Of a DNA stretch of 30,587 nt, positions 30,292 to 30,587 are shown piece by piece. Position 1 is the stretch's first letter; each line of letters opens with the position of its first letter. The notes below the pieces were generated by a model that was not told the origin of the DNA, made no database searches, and saw only the letters and a program-made list of their open reading frames with translations. Made by a program: the position numbers and the translations under genes. Origin of the DNA: Diphasiastrum complanatum (taxonomy: Eukaryota; Streptophyta; Lycopodiopsida; Lycopodiales; Lycopodiaceae); contig MU836318.1 of NCBI GenBank assembly GCA_029204225.1, positions 1 through 30,587 of the forward strand, read 5' to 3'.

Positions 30292-30587
30292 TTAGGATTT
30301 CCTTGGGATCTGCAAACCCTCAAACAATGTAAAAGAACCCCGCTCGGCACACTCTACTTTAAGACACTTGAAGCGCTCGATATAGTGTGTGTACTGATTC
30401 TTTGCTTCGCGTCTTGATAGCATCAATTGGATGAAAGAACTTTGAATCAGCTTGGAGGGTTTAAACCTTTGATGAGTTGCTACGGTGATGGTCTCCCAAG
30501 ATGTAATTGTTTGGGCGTTCAAGGTTTAAAAGCCATTACTTAGCATCACCTTGAAGAATCATAGGGAACAGTCTCACTTTTTCAGTT
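30292..30587 (-). pseudogene. Retrotransposon gag (capsid-like) fragment (minus)
   Basis: The open 76 residues (30522-30292) include TSWETITVATHQRFKPSKL, SSFIQLMLSRREA and QYTHYIERFKCLKVEC, matching the layout of Retrotrans_gag capsid segments (W...F...F.P, L..L.Q, V..Y...F..L). It is cut off by the end of the window on its N-terminal side and stops before any zinc knuckle. On minus it precedes the LTR-like region, so it belongs either to another element or to one into which the LTR element inserted. Confidence 0.5.

Overview
The window is plant nuclear DNA. The evidence is one intact, plant-style, intronless membrane-protein gene, plant-type Ty1/copia and Ty3/gypsy retrotransposon remnants with plant primer-binding sites, degenerate CCCTAAA telomere-like DNA, and long CT/GA microsatellites. 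The species cannot be fixed from the sequence; a large, repeat-rich land-plant genome fits. About half of the window is recognisable transposon debris. Only one gene looks functional.

Layout. 1-253: a (CT)78 tract fused to a 63-bp perfect pyrimidine-purine alternation. 1333-1915: remnant of a minus-strand gypsy gag. 1988-6935: two direct repeats of about 725 bp enclosing a minus-strand zinc-knuckle gag fragment and a 25-bp minisatellite, possibly one decayed LTR element. 7773-8047: copia LTR and primer-binding site on the minus strand. 8048-12393: mostly anonymous DNA with a 76-bp tandem duplication and a degenerate telomere-like tract. 12394-14288: (TC)28 followed by the only intact gene, a 567-residue multi-pass membrane protein related to the TmpA / plant 'adenylate-forming reductase'-annotated family. 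14546-15983: a small copia element with two LTRs whose interior is rearranged, with a gag-protease-pre-integrase block inverted relative to its LTRs, primer site, RNase H end and polypurine tract. 18690-22283: decayed minus-strand copia element with one 657-bp LTR.

22451 to the end: three pieces of one Ty3/gypsy family. Copy A is on plus (RT half, RNase H, integrase). Copies B and C are on minus. Together they form a multi-kilobase nested inverted repeat. Its loop holds a degraded ORF that I do not recognise, lying downstream of integrase in the sense direction, where Tat/Athila-type elements carry extra ORFs. The last part (29575-30587) has a degenerate tRNA-Asp-type primer site, an LTR-like stretch with a TATA box, and another gag fragment, all on minus.

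The parts do not form a pathway. The host gene has a CT-rich 5' flank and a copia insertion about 260 bp after its stop codon; everything else is explained by transposon insertion, deletion, inversion and repeat expansion. The observations most worth checking are the internally inverted copia element, the A/B/C inverted-repeat cluster with its loop ORF, the different microsatellite lengths in the two LTRs of one element, and the H-DNA/Z-DNA composite at the left end.
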